From: Emcibacteraceae bacterium
GTDB lineage: Bacteria; Pseudomonadota; Alphaproteobacteria; Sphingomonadales; Emcibacteraceae
Assembly (NCBI GenBank): GCA_016763335.1
Contig: JAESUD010000008.1
Location: 1-17,670 of the forward strand
DNA: 17,670 bases
Reading direction: 5' to 3'
Under the pieces are notes generated by a model that was not told where the DNA came from, did not search any database, and saw only the letters and a program-made list of their open reading frames with translations. The position numbers and the translations under genes are program-made. Positions 7,781 to 15,464 of this stretch are shown piece after piece (within the stretch, counting starts at the first letter, position 1; each line of letters starts with the position of its first letter).

Positions 7781-7797
7781 ACTTGCAAAAAGCAAAC
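7781..7797. promoter_or_regulatory. Candidate HxlR operator, dyad 1
   Basis: ACTTGC-AAAAA-GCAAAC: two 6-bp half-sites around a 5-bp centre, directly before the HxlR gene. The left arm equals the consensus and the right arm matches GCAAGT at 4 of 6 positions. It starts exactly 37 bp before dyad 2. Assignment to HxlR is by position and symmetry. Confidence 0.5.
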
Positions 7798-7817
7798 TAA
7801 ATGATAACCTTTATTTA

Positions 7818-7834
7818 ACTTGCAAAATACAAGT
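7818..7834. promoter_or_regulatory. Candidate HxlR operator, dyad 2
   Basis: ACTTGC-AAAAT-ACAAGT: the left arm is consensus and the right arm matches at 5 of 6 positions. It lies about 57 bp upstream of the HxlR ATG and 37 bp start-to-start from dyad 1, i.e. about three and a half helical turns. Confidence 0.55.
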
Positions 7835-7995
7835 AATTGAGTGAGTGATGTATAAAAACTAATTAATTATACGGATTATCCAGCACCGATTTTTACCGCG
7901 GCTTACACCCGTTTAGTTTACAAAAAATTTCCCTCGAAAAGAAGGATTGATAATTTTTGCAAAATTATTTGTATTGGGAATGATTAAATATTTTT

Positions 7996-8012
7996 ACTTG
8001 CAATTCGAAAGT
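7996..8012. promoter_or_regulatory. Candidate HxlR operator, dyad 3
   Basis: ACTTGC-AATTC-GAAAGT: the left arm is consensus and the right arm matches GCAAGT at 5 of 6 positions. It is on the receptor side of the divergent region, 37 bp start-to-start from dyad 4. Confidence 0.5.
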
Positions 8013-8032
8013 CGAGTGTTATAAGATAACTA

Positions 8033-8049
8033 GCTTGCATATTGCAAGT
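8033..8049. promoter_or_regulatory. Candidate HxlR operator, dyad 4
   Basis: GCTTGC-ATATT-GCAAGT, the best dyad. The symmetry extends outward by three bases on each side (CTA at 8030-8032, TAG at 8050-8052), giving 8 of 9 paired positions per arm. It overlaps a possible -35 (TTGCAA, 8043-8048), which has a weak -10 (AATTAT, 8066-8071) 17 bp away. A bound regulator could therefore block receptor transcription. The promoter reading is tentative. Confidence 0.55.
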
Positions 8050-8112
8050 TAGCTATCAATTTGAAAATTATGTACCTAAAATGATGTGGGAGTGGGGTTT
8101 TTTTCAACTTTT

Positions 8113-8137
8113 TCAATGTGATCTCTGTCAACATTGA
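8113..8137 (+). other. Hairpin in the leader of the second TonB receptor gene
   Basis: TCAATGT (8113-8119) and ACATTGA (8131-8137) are exact inverted arms around an 11-nt loop, about 45 bp before the receptor start. There is no T-tract after it, so it is not a typical terminator. It could be another protein site or an RNA stem in the leader. Apart from this and the four dyads, the 421-bp region 7762-8182 shows nothing I can name. Confidence 0.3.
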
Positions 8138-8182
8138 GGCGGAATAAGATTTATTTGAAGCAAAAAAACTAAGGAAAATAAA

Positions 8183-10369
8183 GTGACTATCTTAAGAAAT
8201 AAAAATACAAGGTTCGGGGGCTCAAAAAAAATGGCCATTGGGTTGGCAATTTCAACTATTTTGTCGACGACATCATATGCGCAAGAAACACAGAATGATA
8301 ATTCAGCGACTGTTACATATAATCAGGAATATTTTATCCAATATAAGCCGCTTACATTACATGATATGCTCCGTAGTGTTCCGGGAACGGCTGCGTTACT
8401 TGCTAAAGCGGATGAAGAATTAGGGGGGCGGTCAAACCGTGGATTTGGTTCTGGTGGCGATCAAATATTAATAGACGGCAAACGAATTGCCGGTAAAACA
8501 AATTCTCTCGGTCTTCAGTTAAAACGTATACAGGCGACATCAGTCAGTCACATTGAATTGATTAGAGGCACTAAAGCAGGCCTGGATGTTCAAAGTGAAG
8601 GCCTCATTATTAATGTGGTCATGAAGCAGAATACATCAAAATCAAATACGATTTGGACAGTAGGGGGATCATATGCAGAAGGTGGTGATCCAAATCCGTT
8701 AGCTAAAGTCACTCATACGGGTGAAAAAGGACGCTTTAAATATTTGTTCGGGGTTGATTTTGCATTAGAAGAAACCAGAAAAAATTTCACAGATACATTT
8801 TTTAATGCGGCAAATGCCCAGTTTGAAGATAATTTCTTAGAAAATATTCGTGATAGGGAAAAAATATTTTTAAACAGTAATATAGAATATAACGCAGAAA
8901 ATGGTGACGTTTTCCGCATTAATGGCCAGATTGAATTTGATGACCAAGAAACTATTGAAATAGATAATCAAAGTCTATTATTGAGCGGCGAGACAAATGT
9001 TGTTGTTAGAAACCAAACCCATGATCCATTACATTGGGAAGTAGGGGGCGATTATCAACATCGCTTTGATACATTGGGTATGTTTAAAACGTTGTTTGTT
9101 GTCAATCACGGGAAACATGATTTCGATAATGTGTTTACGGGGGCAATGAATGGTGCGGCTCTTGTGAGAACAAGTGGAAATCTTTTTAAAATTAGGCATG
9201 CCGAAAAAATTCTACGTTCGTCGCTTACCAATACCTTTGCAAAAAAGCATACAGTAGAAGTGGGTGGTGAAGTAGCCATTAATGATTTCGATACGGCAAA
9301 TACTGGATTTAATGCCGATGAGACAGTAAGGCTAGCAACAGTAAGTGATAATGACGTACAAGAAGTACGTTATGAAGCATTTGCCAGTCATAATTATGCA
9401 TTCTCATCAAATATATCATTACAGAGTTCCCTGAATGCTGAGTGGTCCAAAATTACTCAAATAAATAATTTAATTGCGACCAATAATGAATTTAGTAGAA
9501 AATTCTTCTATCTTAAACCAAGAGTGAATTTGCGTTACGATATCAATGAACAAAATCAAATTCGCGTCACTGCCGAACGAAAAATCAGCCAATTAAATTT
9601 TGGCGATTTTGGCAACAGTTTTGATGCTGAAGATAATGAAGTTGATGCCGGTAATGCGGAATTGAAGCCTGAAGATCGATGGGAATTTTCTGTTGCATAT
9701 GAAAACCGCTTTGCTGATGATCAGGGGTCAATTTCCATCAAAGGGTTTTACAATAAAATTCGTGATCATATTGCTAAAGTTCCTAAACCTGACCTAACTT
9801 TAAACCCAACTGGTAATCCTCAGCTTGCATTGCAATCACTTCCTGGCAATATTGGCAACGCGAAGGATTATGGAGTTGAAGTGAACGGTAACATACGTCT
9901 TAAAGCCATGGGCTTACCAAATGCTATTCTCAGCGGGAAATATATTTACCGGGAAACCGAGGCGTTCGATCCGTTTTTACAAGTTAACCGCCCGATCATT
10001 TATAAACAAAAGCATGAATGGCTGGTAACGTTCCAACATGACTTAATTGAATACGGCACTTCTTACGGGTTTAATGTCACCAATAAAGCACCGGTAGCGG
10101 GGCTAGCCGGGGCGACCATTGGACTTAGAACAGATGTCACTGAACAATGGGAACAAACGATTGATCCGAAAGCATCATTTTATGTTGAGCAAAAAATATT
10201 TGGGGACATGAAAATAAGGTTTGATTTGAAAAATATATTTAAAGCAAAAACTGCTTATCAAAAAACCAAATATATTGGAAATATTTCATTGAATAATATT
10301 AACTTTAATGAATTCAGGGAAGCGTCCCAACAAAGGATATATAAATTAACCCTGCAAGGAACTTTCTAA
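8183..10369 (+). CDS. TonB-dependent receptor (second, HxlR-linked)
   Basis: A 728-residue outer-membrane receptor without an STN domain, so it is a transporter rather than a FecR-type signaller. A signal peptide spans about 1-33, ending TTSYA before QETQ. The plug covers about 42-148, starting VTYNQEYFIQY. It contains DMLRSVPG, RGFGSGGDQILIDGKRIAGK and HIELIRGTKAGLDVQSEGLIIN, a pattern common in receptors of alphaproteobacteria with unassigned cargo. The barrel ends YKLTLQGTF with the usual terminal Phe. The start is a GTG at 8183 with AAGGA 7 nt upstream, and no better ATG was found before the signal peptide. The long 5' leader, the divergent HxlR regulator and the four dyads suggest induction under a special condition. 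A methyltransferase-like gene follows 45 bp downstream and is probably co-transcribed. The cargo is unknown. Confidence 0.92.
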   Translation: MTILRNKNTRFGGSKKMAIGLAISTILSTTSYAQETQNDNSATVTYNQEYFIQYKPLTLHDMLRSVPGTAALLAKADEELGGRSNRGFGSGGDQILIDGKRIAGKTNSLGLQLKRIQATSVSHIELIRGTKAGLDVQSEGLIINVVMKQNTSKSNTIWTVGGSYAEGGDPNPLAKVTHTGEKGRFKYLFGVDFALEETRKNFTDTFFNAANAQFEDNFLENIRDREKIFLNSNIEYNAENGDVFRINGQIEFDDQETIEIDNQSLLLSGETNVVVRNQTHDPLHWEVGGDYQHRFDTLGMFKTLFVVNHGKHDFDNVFTGAMNGAALVRTSGNLFKIRHAEKILRSSLTNTFAKKHTVEVGGEVAINDFDTANTGFNADETVRLATVSDNDVQEVRYEAFASHNYAFSSNISLQSSLNAEWSKITQINNLIATNNEFSRKFFYLKPRVNLRYDINEQNQIRVTAERKISQLNFGDFGNSFDAEDNEVDAGNAELKPEDRWEFSVAYENRFADDQGSISIKGFYNKIRDHIAKVPKPDLTLNPTGNPQLALQSLPGNIGNAKDYGVEVNGNIRLKAMGLPNAILSGKYIYRETEAFDPFLQVNRPIIYKQKHEWLVTFQHDLIEYGTSYGFNVTNKAPVAGLAGATIGLRTDVTEQWEQTIDPKASFYVEQKIFGDMKIRFDLKNIFKAKTAYQKTKYIGNISLNNINFNEFREASQQRIYKLTLQGTF

Positions 10370-10414
10370 AATCAATAATAAATCTTTAAACTTAACCATA
10401 ATGGAGAATAAATT

Positions 10415-11176
10415 ATGAAATTGAATATTTTAAAAACAGCCGTTGTATGTATGGCAATTAACCTTTTACCTGCAAGTTTTGCTCAAGCAGATGATTATGA
10501 TGACTTGATCAAGGCGGCTTTAGACAATCCGGCAAGAGCGGAAAGTAATAGCTCTCGCGATGCCGTCCGTATGCCGGGTATGGTTGTTAAATTTATGGAT
10601 GTACAGCCGGGTATGACCGTGCTTGATATGGTATCAAACGGCGGATTTTACGCTGAAATACTATCAGGTGTAGTTGGTGATCAAGGACGTGTTATCGCTC
10701 ATATGTTCCCCGGTGCCGGAATGGACCCTGATAATGCCTATGCAAAGATGATCCGTAATTCTGGTCATATGAGCAATGTAGTGCCAATTTATGCTAGTTT
10801 TAATAGTCTTGAATTAAAAGAAAATACATTAGACAGAGTATTTCTAATTCAAAATTTTCATGACTTTTATTTTGATAGGTTTGACGTTGATGTTGAGCGT
10901 ATTTTGGCTATGTATAGAAAAGCGCTTAAGCCTGGTGGTGTAATGGCGATTATCGACCATCAAGCTGTGGTTGGTGCGCCAAGTTCAACGGGTACAAGTG
11001 TTCACCGTATTGATGCGACTATTGTTAAGCGTGATATGGCTGCGGCAGGATTTAATTTTGATGGCGAAAGTTCAATTCTCAAGAATAGTTCGGATGACCC
11101 AACAGTATCAGTATTTGACGATTCAGTAAGAGGTAAAACCAGTCGCTTTGTTCTTAAATTTACTAACCCTGAATAA
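10415..11176 (+). CDS. Exported SAM-dependent methyltransferase-like protein (COG4798 type)
   Basis: A 253-residue protein with a clear signal peptide (about 1-25, ending SFAQA before DDYDD) followed by a class I methyltransferase fold. Motif I is VLDMVSNGGFYAEIL (about 69-83), which keeps the paired glycines but lacks the full GxGxG. FHDFYF (about 149-153), ALKPGGVMAIIDHQ (about 170-183) and HRIDATIVKRDMAAAGF follow, as in the COG4798 'predicted methyltransferase' group. An exported SAM-fold protein is odd because SAM is cytoplasmic, so it may have lost or changed the reaction. GGAG lies upstream of the ATG with normal spacing. It is 45 bp after the TonB receptor gene on the same strand and ends before a strong terminator, so the two probably form an operon. 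The reaction and substrate are unknown. Confidence 0.85.
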   Translation: MKLNILKTAVVCMAINLLPASFAQADDYDDLIKAALDNPARAESNSSRDAVRMPGMVVKFMDVQPGMTVLDMVSNGGFYAEILSGVVGDQGRVIAHMFPGAGMDPDNAYAKMIRNSGHMSNVVPIYASFNSLELKENTLDRVFLIQNFHDFYFDRFDVDVERILAMYRKALKPGGVMAIIDHQAVVGAPSSTGTSVHRIDATIVKRDMAAAGFNFDGESSILKNSSDDPTVSVFDDSVRGKTSRFVLKFTNPE

Positions 11177-11198
11177 TTGATTGTTAAATTTTATTTTA

Positions 11199-11231
11199 AA
11201 TTCCCCGGTTTAGTGCCGGGGAATTTTTTTT
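11199..11231 (+). terminator. Intrinsic terminator of the receptor-methyltransferase unit
   Basis: TTCCCCGG (11201-11208) pairs perfectly with CCGGGGAA (11216-11223) around a 7-nt loop. Two more A-T pairs extend the base, and eight T follow (11224-11231). It begins 22 bp after the methyltransferase stop codon. Confidence 0.93.
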
Positions 11232-11278
11232 AAGACGTATTATCAATAGGCCGTTTATAATAACAGCGGTTTTTACTA

Positions 11279-11284
11279 TATAAT
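11279..11284 (+). promoter_or_regulatory. Possible -10 box for the MATE gene
   Basis: A perfect TATAAT lies 21 bp before the MATE ATG, after the terminator, so the gene needs its own promoter. No convincing -35 stands at the right distance, and the leader would be short, so this is tentative. Confidence 0.3.
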
Positions 11285-11305
11285 CTTGATATTTAAAGGA
11301 CACAA

Positions 11306-12679
11306 ATGAGAACTCCCACGCGGATTGACTTGACCACAGGTTCTGTTCATCGTCATCTTATCAGAATGGCGTTACCGATGATTTTTGGACTAACGGCGAG
11401 CATGTCTTTTTCATTTGTTGATTTATATTTTATTGGTACTTTAGGCGATGATAGTTTAGCGGCGATGGGATTTGTTGCCCGTGTGATCATGATTATCTTT
11501 TCTGCAACGATAGGATTAAGTGCAGGAATATCGTCGGTTCTTGCACGAGCCGCTGGAAGTAATAATCAGGAAGAAGTTAAAAAAATAGCCACCAATACTT
11601 TTATTTTAACGCTTTTACTTTCAGTGTTTTTTACCGTTAGTGGCCTTTTAACAATTGATCCCTTATTTATATTAATGGGTGCGGACGAGGATATATTACC
11701 GTTAATTCGTGAATATATGACAATCTGGTATTTCTCACCGTTATTCATGATGTTGCCTATGACCGGTGGTGCGGTTATGCGCGCTTTGGGTGATACTAAG
11801 TATCAGGGAAAAATAATGATCTTTGCGGCGATTGGTAATGCTATTCTTGACCCTCTTTTAATATTCGGTCATTTTGGGTTTCCTGAACTTGGGATTGCCG
11901 GCGCAGCGTGGGCGTCACTTATCATTCAATTTATAACTTTTGTGACTATTTTCTATGCCCTTTATTGTCGTTATCACGTTATCTGTTTTAAGAAAGAAAC
12001 CGTGGGTGACTTTTTTAATTCGGTTAAGAAAATTATGCATGTTGGTATTCCCGCAACCGGCACGAATATGATTATTCCTATTGTTTCGGCAATAATAATT
12101 TCTATCATCGCTGACTACGGCAATGAAGCTGTTGCAGCGACTAATGTTGCGACGACAATTGAGTTTTTGGCGCTGGTTCCATTTTTTGCGCTCTCAGCCG
12201 TTATAGGGCCATTTATTGGACAAAATTTAGGGGCTGGGAATTATGAAAGAATAGATGAATGTATTAAAAAATCCACGATGTTTTGTCTTGCATGGGGGGC
12301 GTTGCTGGCTTTTTTATTGATGTTTTTTGCGGTTCCGATCGCCACTATGTTTTCCACTGATCAAGATATTGTTAAAATTACCGCCTTATATTTGTGTTAT
12401 GTACCAGCTTCTTATGGATTATACGGTCTTGTCATGAGCGTAAACGCAATTTTTAACAGTATTGGACAACCGTTTCCCGGTGTTGTTATTTCCACCATGA
12501 GGGTTTTTGTATTGCAACTGCCTTTGGTATTTATCGCATCAATGCATTATGATCTGGACATAGTATTCATGCTGATCAGTCTTTCAAATATGATTGCCGG
12601 TATCATTGGATATATTTGGATCATGAAAACCACAGCGGCATTAAAACCTTTTCCTACTGATGCCGCCCTTACAGACTAA
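11306..12679 (+). CDS. MATE-family multidrug/toxin efflux transporter
   Basis: A 457-residue inner-membrane antiporter of the MATE (NorM/DinF-like) family, which expels cationic or organic compounds using a sodium or proton gradient. The N-terminus DLTTGSVHRHLIRMALPMI is typical. Two homologous halves are visible, with GLSAGISSVLARAAG and GGAVMRALGDTKYQG in the first and PFIGQNLGAGNYERI in the second. Hydrophobic stretches allow about 12 membrane helices, and the length is normal. AAGGA lies 5 nt before the ATG. The gene stands alone after a terminator and converges with the sensor kinase gene, and the two stop codons overlap by 4 bp. The substrate cannot be told from sequence. Confidence 0.93.
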   Translation: MRTPTRIDLTTGSVHRHLIRMALPMIFGLTASMSFSFVDLYFIGTLGDDSLAAMGFVARVIMIIFSATIGLSAGISSVLARAAGSNNQEEVKKIATNTFILTLLLSVFFTVSGLLTIDPLFILMGADEDILPLIREYMTIWYFSPLFMMLPMTGGAVMRALGDTKYQGKIMIFAAIGNAILDPLLIFGHFGFPELGIAGAAWASLIIQFITFVTIFYALYCRYHVICFKKETVGDFFNSVKKIMHVGIPATGTNMIIPIVSAIIISIIADYGNEAVAATNVATTIEFLALVPFFALSAVIGPFIGQNLGAGNYERIDECIKKSTMFCLAWGALLAFLLMFFAVPIATMFSTDQDIVKITALYLCYVPASYGLYGLVMSVNAIFNSIGQPFPGVVISTMRVFVLQLPLVFIASMHYDLDIVFMLISLSNMIAGIIGYIWIMKTTAALKPFPTDAALTD

Positions 12680-15111
12680 TTTTTTTCTAAGGGCAAAGAG
12701 ATAGTTACCGTAGTGCCTTCATCCAATATGCTATTGATGTTGAAAGTGCCTTTATGGAGGCCTACCAATGCTTTTACTATAGAAAGGCCTAATCCTGTTC
12801 CTTCCGAATGGCTAATATGCGGGGAGTTGTTAGCGCGGGTAAAGGGCTCTGCGATTGTACCAATGTCTTCTTCAGATATGCCGATACCTGTATCGCTGAC
12901 TTCTATATAATAGCTGTTACCTGAAACACGGTCACTAATTGTTACAATGCTATTTGGATTGCTAAATTTTATAGCATTAGAAACTAAGTTCATTAATATT
13001 TGCATGAGAGCTTGTCTATCTGAATAGATTGGCGGCGTGTCTTCGGAAATATTTAATATGCATTGTATGTTCTTATCTTCGGCTAATTTATGCACGAGAC
13101 ATTGGCATTCCTGTGCCAATACTCCGAAGTCTAAAGCTTCGTATTGGAGAACTTTTTCCCCTGCTTCAAGGGCGGATATATCTAAAATATCATTTACAAG
13201 TTGGAGTAAATATTCGCCGGAAGAATGTATGTCGCGATTATATTCTTTATATTTTTCATTATTGATACTGCCATATAATTCATCTTTCATTACCTCTGAA
13301 AACCCGATAATTGCGTTTAAGGGTGTTCTTAAATCGTGGCTCATTGAGGCAAGAAAAACTGATTTAGCCGCATTAGCATCCTCTGCTTCGCGTTGGGATG
13401 CTTTCAGTTTTCTTTCAATTAATATTCTTCTGCTCACTTCTCTTCTAAGTGTCGTATTCCAAATAAGGATAATGCTAATGACAATTATAGAAATAATAAC
13501 TATGGCTATAATTAAGGTGTAGTCTAGTTTGTTTTCTACTTTAAGGGTTAGCCAGTTGGTTGCTATTTCAGCTTTTTCAGCTTCAGTAATGGAGTTTAAT
13601 GCTTTTTTTAAAGCACTTCCTAATTCAGGAAATTTTTTGCTTATTCCAATTACCAGGTCGCTTTCAAAATTTGTATCACCAATAACATTAATATTAACAT
13701 ACCCACCCTGCGCAATATAATGTGACGTAGTGATAATATTACCTATAAAAGCATCAACTTTTCCTGCAGATAACATTTTAATGGCCTGCGGAATTGTATC
13801 GACTGTGACGATTTTGATATTGGGGTAATTGCTCTTCACCCAATTATTTACAGTATATCCTTTGATCTGCACCAAAGTATTATTTGATAACCCTTGCATG
13901 TTGCCAACGACCCCCCGGTCTTCTCGTGCAAAGATCATTTGTGAAGCGTAGAAATAAGGTTCGGTAAGAATTAATTCCTTTTCTCTTTCTGGTGACCTAA
14001 AGACTGAAATGATATGAGTGTCACCAGATATAGTTTTTTTAATGCCTTCTGCGAAATTATTATTGGCGGACCATACAAATGTTATGTTTAATTTCTTTGC
14101 TAGTATGTTGAGGAAATCTCCTAAAATTCCTTCAATTTCATCATTCTCATTTATTGCTTCAAGGGGTGTTGCTGTTTGGTCAATGCCAACTTTTATTACT
14201 TTATTCCTGGCGAGCCATTTAAGTTCTTGAGGGGTGAGATCAAGTGCATAGTCATAGGGTGAACTGATTTGCCATTTTTTATAAATTTGCCCAATTTCAG
14301 CATTGGTTATTGCCGTCATTCCCTTGTTAATAATTTTTATTAAAATGGGGTTATCAAGGTGGGATGCCATACGATGTTCAAATGCGCTTTTATCCCCTAA
14401 AATATAATCTTCACCAATGACCATTAACCCTGGAATAGATGTTTGTTGAATAAGATAATCAGTGCCTATGAGGGTGCCTGTATAAACATCAATTTTAGAC
14501 GAGGATAATGCTCTCAGTGCGTCAGGAACATTATTAAATTCTACAAGATTAAATTGTGGGTATAGTTTTTTATATGCGTCATGAAGAATTGTATCTTTTA
14601 TGACCCCGATGGTCTTGTTTATTAAATCATTAATATTGTTAATTTTTGGTGATCCAGCATGACCATAATTGACGATTGGTACCTTAAGATAAGGTTGTGA
14701 GAAATTGAAATATCTAGAGCGTTCCTCGTTTACTGAAATGCTGTGAATAATATCCAGTTGTTTATTCTTCAACATTTCAAGATTATGACTTAGAGTATTA
14801 CCCTTTTCATATTCAATTCTGAAACCTACTTTAGTTGCTATTAAGTTCAAATAATCAATCGAAAAACCTGTCGGTTGCCCGGAGCTAACGAAATCAATTG
14901 GCGCATAACTGGTATTATTTGAGACCCGGATAACAGGATGATTGGAGATCCAGGTTTTTTCTTCTTCTGTTAATTTTTGGATGCTGGTAGAGGGGTGATC
15001 TATCGGGTTTTGGGCAAATGTACTTTCGATGTTAAATAAAATTAAAACGAAGGCTGTTAGACCCCAAAAATAGTTAGAAATTAATGCCCGAAACACTTTT
15101 TTTAACAACAT
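12676..15111 (-). CDS. Sensor histidine kinase with two tandem periplasmic solute-binding domains
   Basis: An 811-residue membrane sensor. The signal sequence (about 1-34, ending STFAQ) is followed by two SBP-bac-3 (Venus-flytrap) domains at about 49-283 and 293-523, each opening with an IRVSNN/IKVGID-type strand. A single membrane helix lies at about 531-551. HisKA has the phospho-acceptor H592 in SMSHDLRTPLNAIIGF. The ATPase domain has the N box NLVSNAIKFS, DTGIGI and GTGLGLSIV. The double binding domain recalls EvgS/BvgS, but PAS, receiver and HPt domains are missing, so phosphate must pass directly to a separate response regulator. No such gene is in the window. The ligand is probably a small polar molecule such as an amino acid, which is inferred. 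I chose the ATG at 15111, with GGGA 5 nt upstream, over the TTG at 15132. The 3' end overlaps the MATE stop codon. Confidence 0.92.
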   Translation of the reverse strand: MLLKKVFRALISNYFWGLTAFVLILFNIESTFAQNPIDHPSTSIQKLTEEEKTWISNHPVIRVSNNTSYAPIDFVSSGQPTGFSIDYLNLIATKVGFRIEYEKGNTLSHNLEMLKNKQLDIIHSISVNEERSRYFNFSQPYLKVPIVNYGHAGSPKINNINDLINKTIGVIKDTILHDAYKKLYPQFNLVEFNNVPDALRALSSSKIDVYTGTLIGTDYLIQQTSIPGLMVIGEDYILGDKSAFEHRMASHLDNPILIKIINKGMTAITNAEIGQIYKKWQISSPYDYALDLTPQELKWLARNKVIKVGIDQTATPLEAINENDEIEGILGDFLNILAKKLNITFVWSANNNFAEGIKKTISGDTHIISVFRSPEREKELILTEPYFYASQMIFAREDRGVVGNMQGLSNNTLVQIKGYTVNNWVKSNYPNIKIVTVDTIPQAIKMLSAGKVDAFIGNIITTSHYIAQGGYVNINVIGDTNFESDLVIGISKKFPELGSALKKALNSITEAEKAEIATNWLTLKVENKLDYTLIIAIVIISIIVISIILIWNTTLRREVSRRILIERKLKASQREAEDANAAKSVFLASMSHDLRTPLNAIIGFSEVMKDELYGSINNEKYKEYNRDIHSSGEYLLQLVNDILDISALEAGEKVLQYEALDFGVLAQECQCLVHKLAEDKNIQCILNISEDTPPIYSDRQALMQILMNLVSNAIKFSNPNSIVTISDRVSGNSYYIEVSDTGIGISEEDIGTIAEPFTRANNSPHISHSEGTGLGLSIVKALVGLHKGTFNINSILDEGTTVTISLPLEKN

Positions 15112-15249
15112 ATAATCCCACTGACTTACCAAACTGATCTTGTATTCTTTACTGGTATTAATCTTAACTATAATTTATTTATTTTTTATTAACCAAACAC
15201 AACCTAGCCTTTAACAGTTATTTTTTCAACATTAATGATTTAACGAAGA

Positions 15250-15459
15250 ATGCATTCAGAGTTTGTACATATGCTCGTGACCAATCAAATGATTGTTTAT
15301 AAAGGAATGCCCCACGGGCCGAACCGGCCAAAAAACATTCGGGCAGTGCTAACACATTTGGATGCATGGTTTAGCCATTATCTGTTTGACGGACCAGAGC
15401 TAAATTTTTCTATTGTTGGCGTTCCCGAAGAAGAAAACTCAGAAGAAGCTGAAGAGTAA
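15250..15459 (+). pseudogene. Remnant of an S9-family (prolyl oligopeptidase-like) serine peptidase C-terminus
   Basis: A 69-codon frame that resembles only the last segment of S9 peptidases of the dipeptidyl/acylaminoacyl type. SEFVHMLVTNQMIVYKGMPHG corresponds to the stretch ending in the catalytic His (H22 here). PNRPKNIRAVLTHLDAWFSHYLF corresponds to the C-terminal helix (WFxxY[LI]). A full member has roughly 600-700 residues, with the catalytic Ser and Asp upstream. None of that is present: a TAA lies three codons before the ATG, and the 117 bp before it are AT-rich with no matching frame. An acidic tail (EEENSEEAEE) ends it. The Shine-Dalgarno is poor. I read it as what remains after a deletion; a short independently expressed protein is less likely. 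The family call is recognition by eye. Confidence 0.6.
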
Positions 15460-15464
15460 TGAAA

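Noticed and set aside
7951..7967. Near-palindrome TAATTTTTGCAAAATTA as a fifth regulator site
   Set aside because: It contains TTGCAA but not the ACTTGC half-site or the 5-bp centre of the other four dyads, and AT-rich DNA readily gives such runs.
8113..8137. Riboswitch in the long leader of the second TonB receptor
   Set aside because: A single 7-bp stem with an 11-nt loop is far too simple, and no known riboswitch core (for example cobalamin box-like sequence) was recognised.
13037..13522. A 161-codon plus-strand open frame
   Set aside because: It is antisense to the HisKA region of the sensor kinase, which shows clear conserved motifs; the frame is a shadow.
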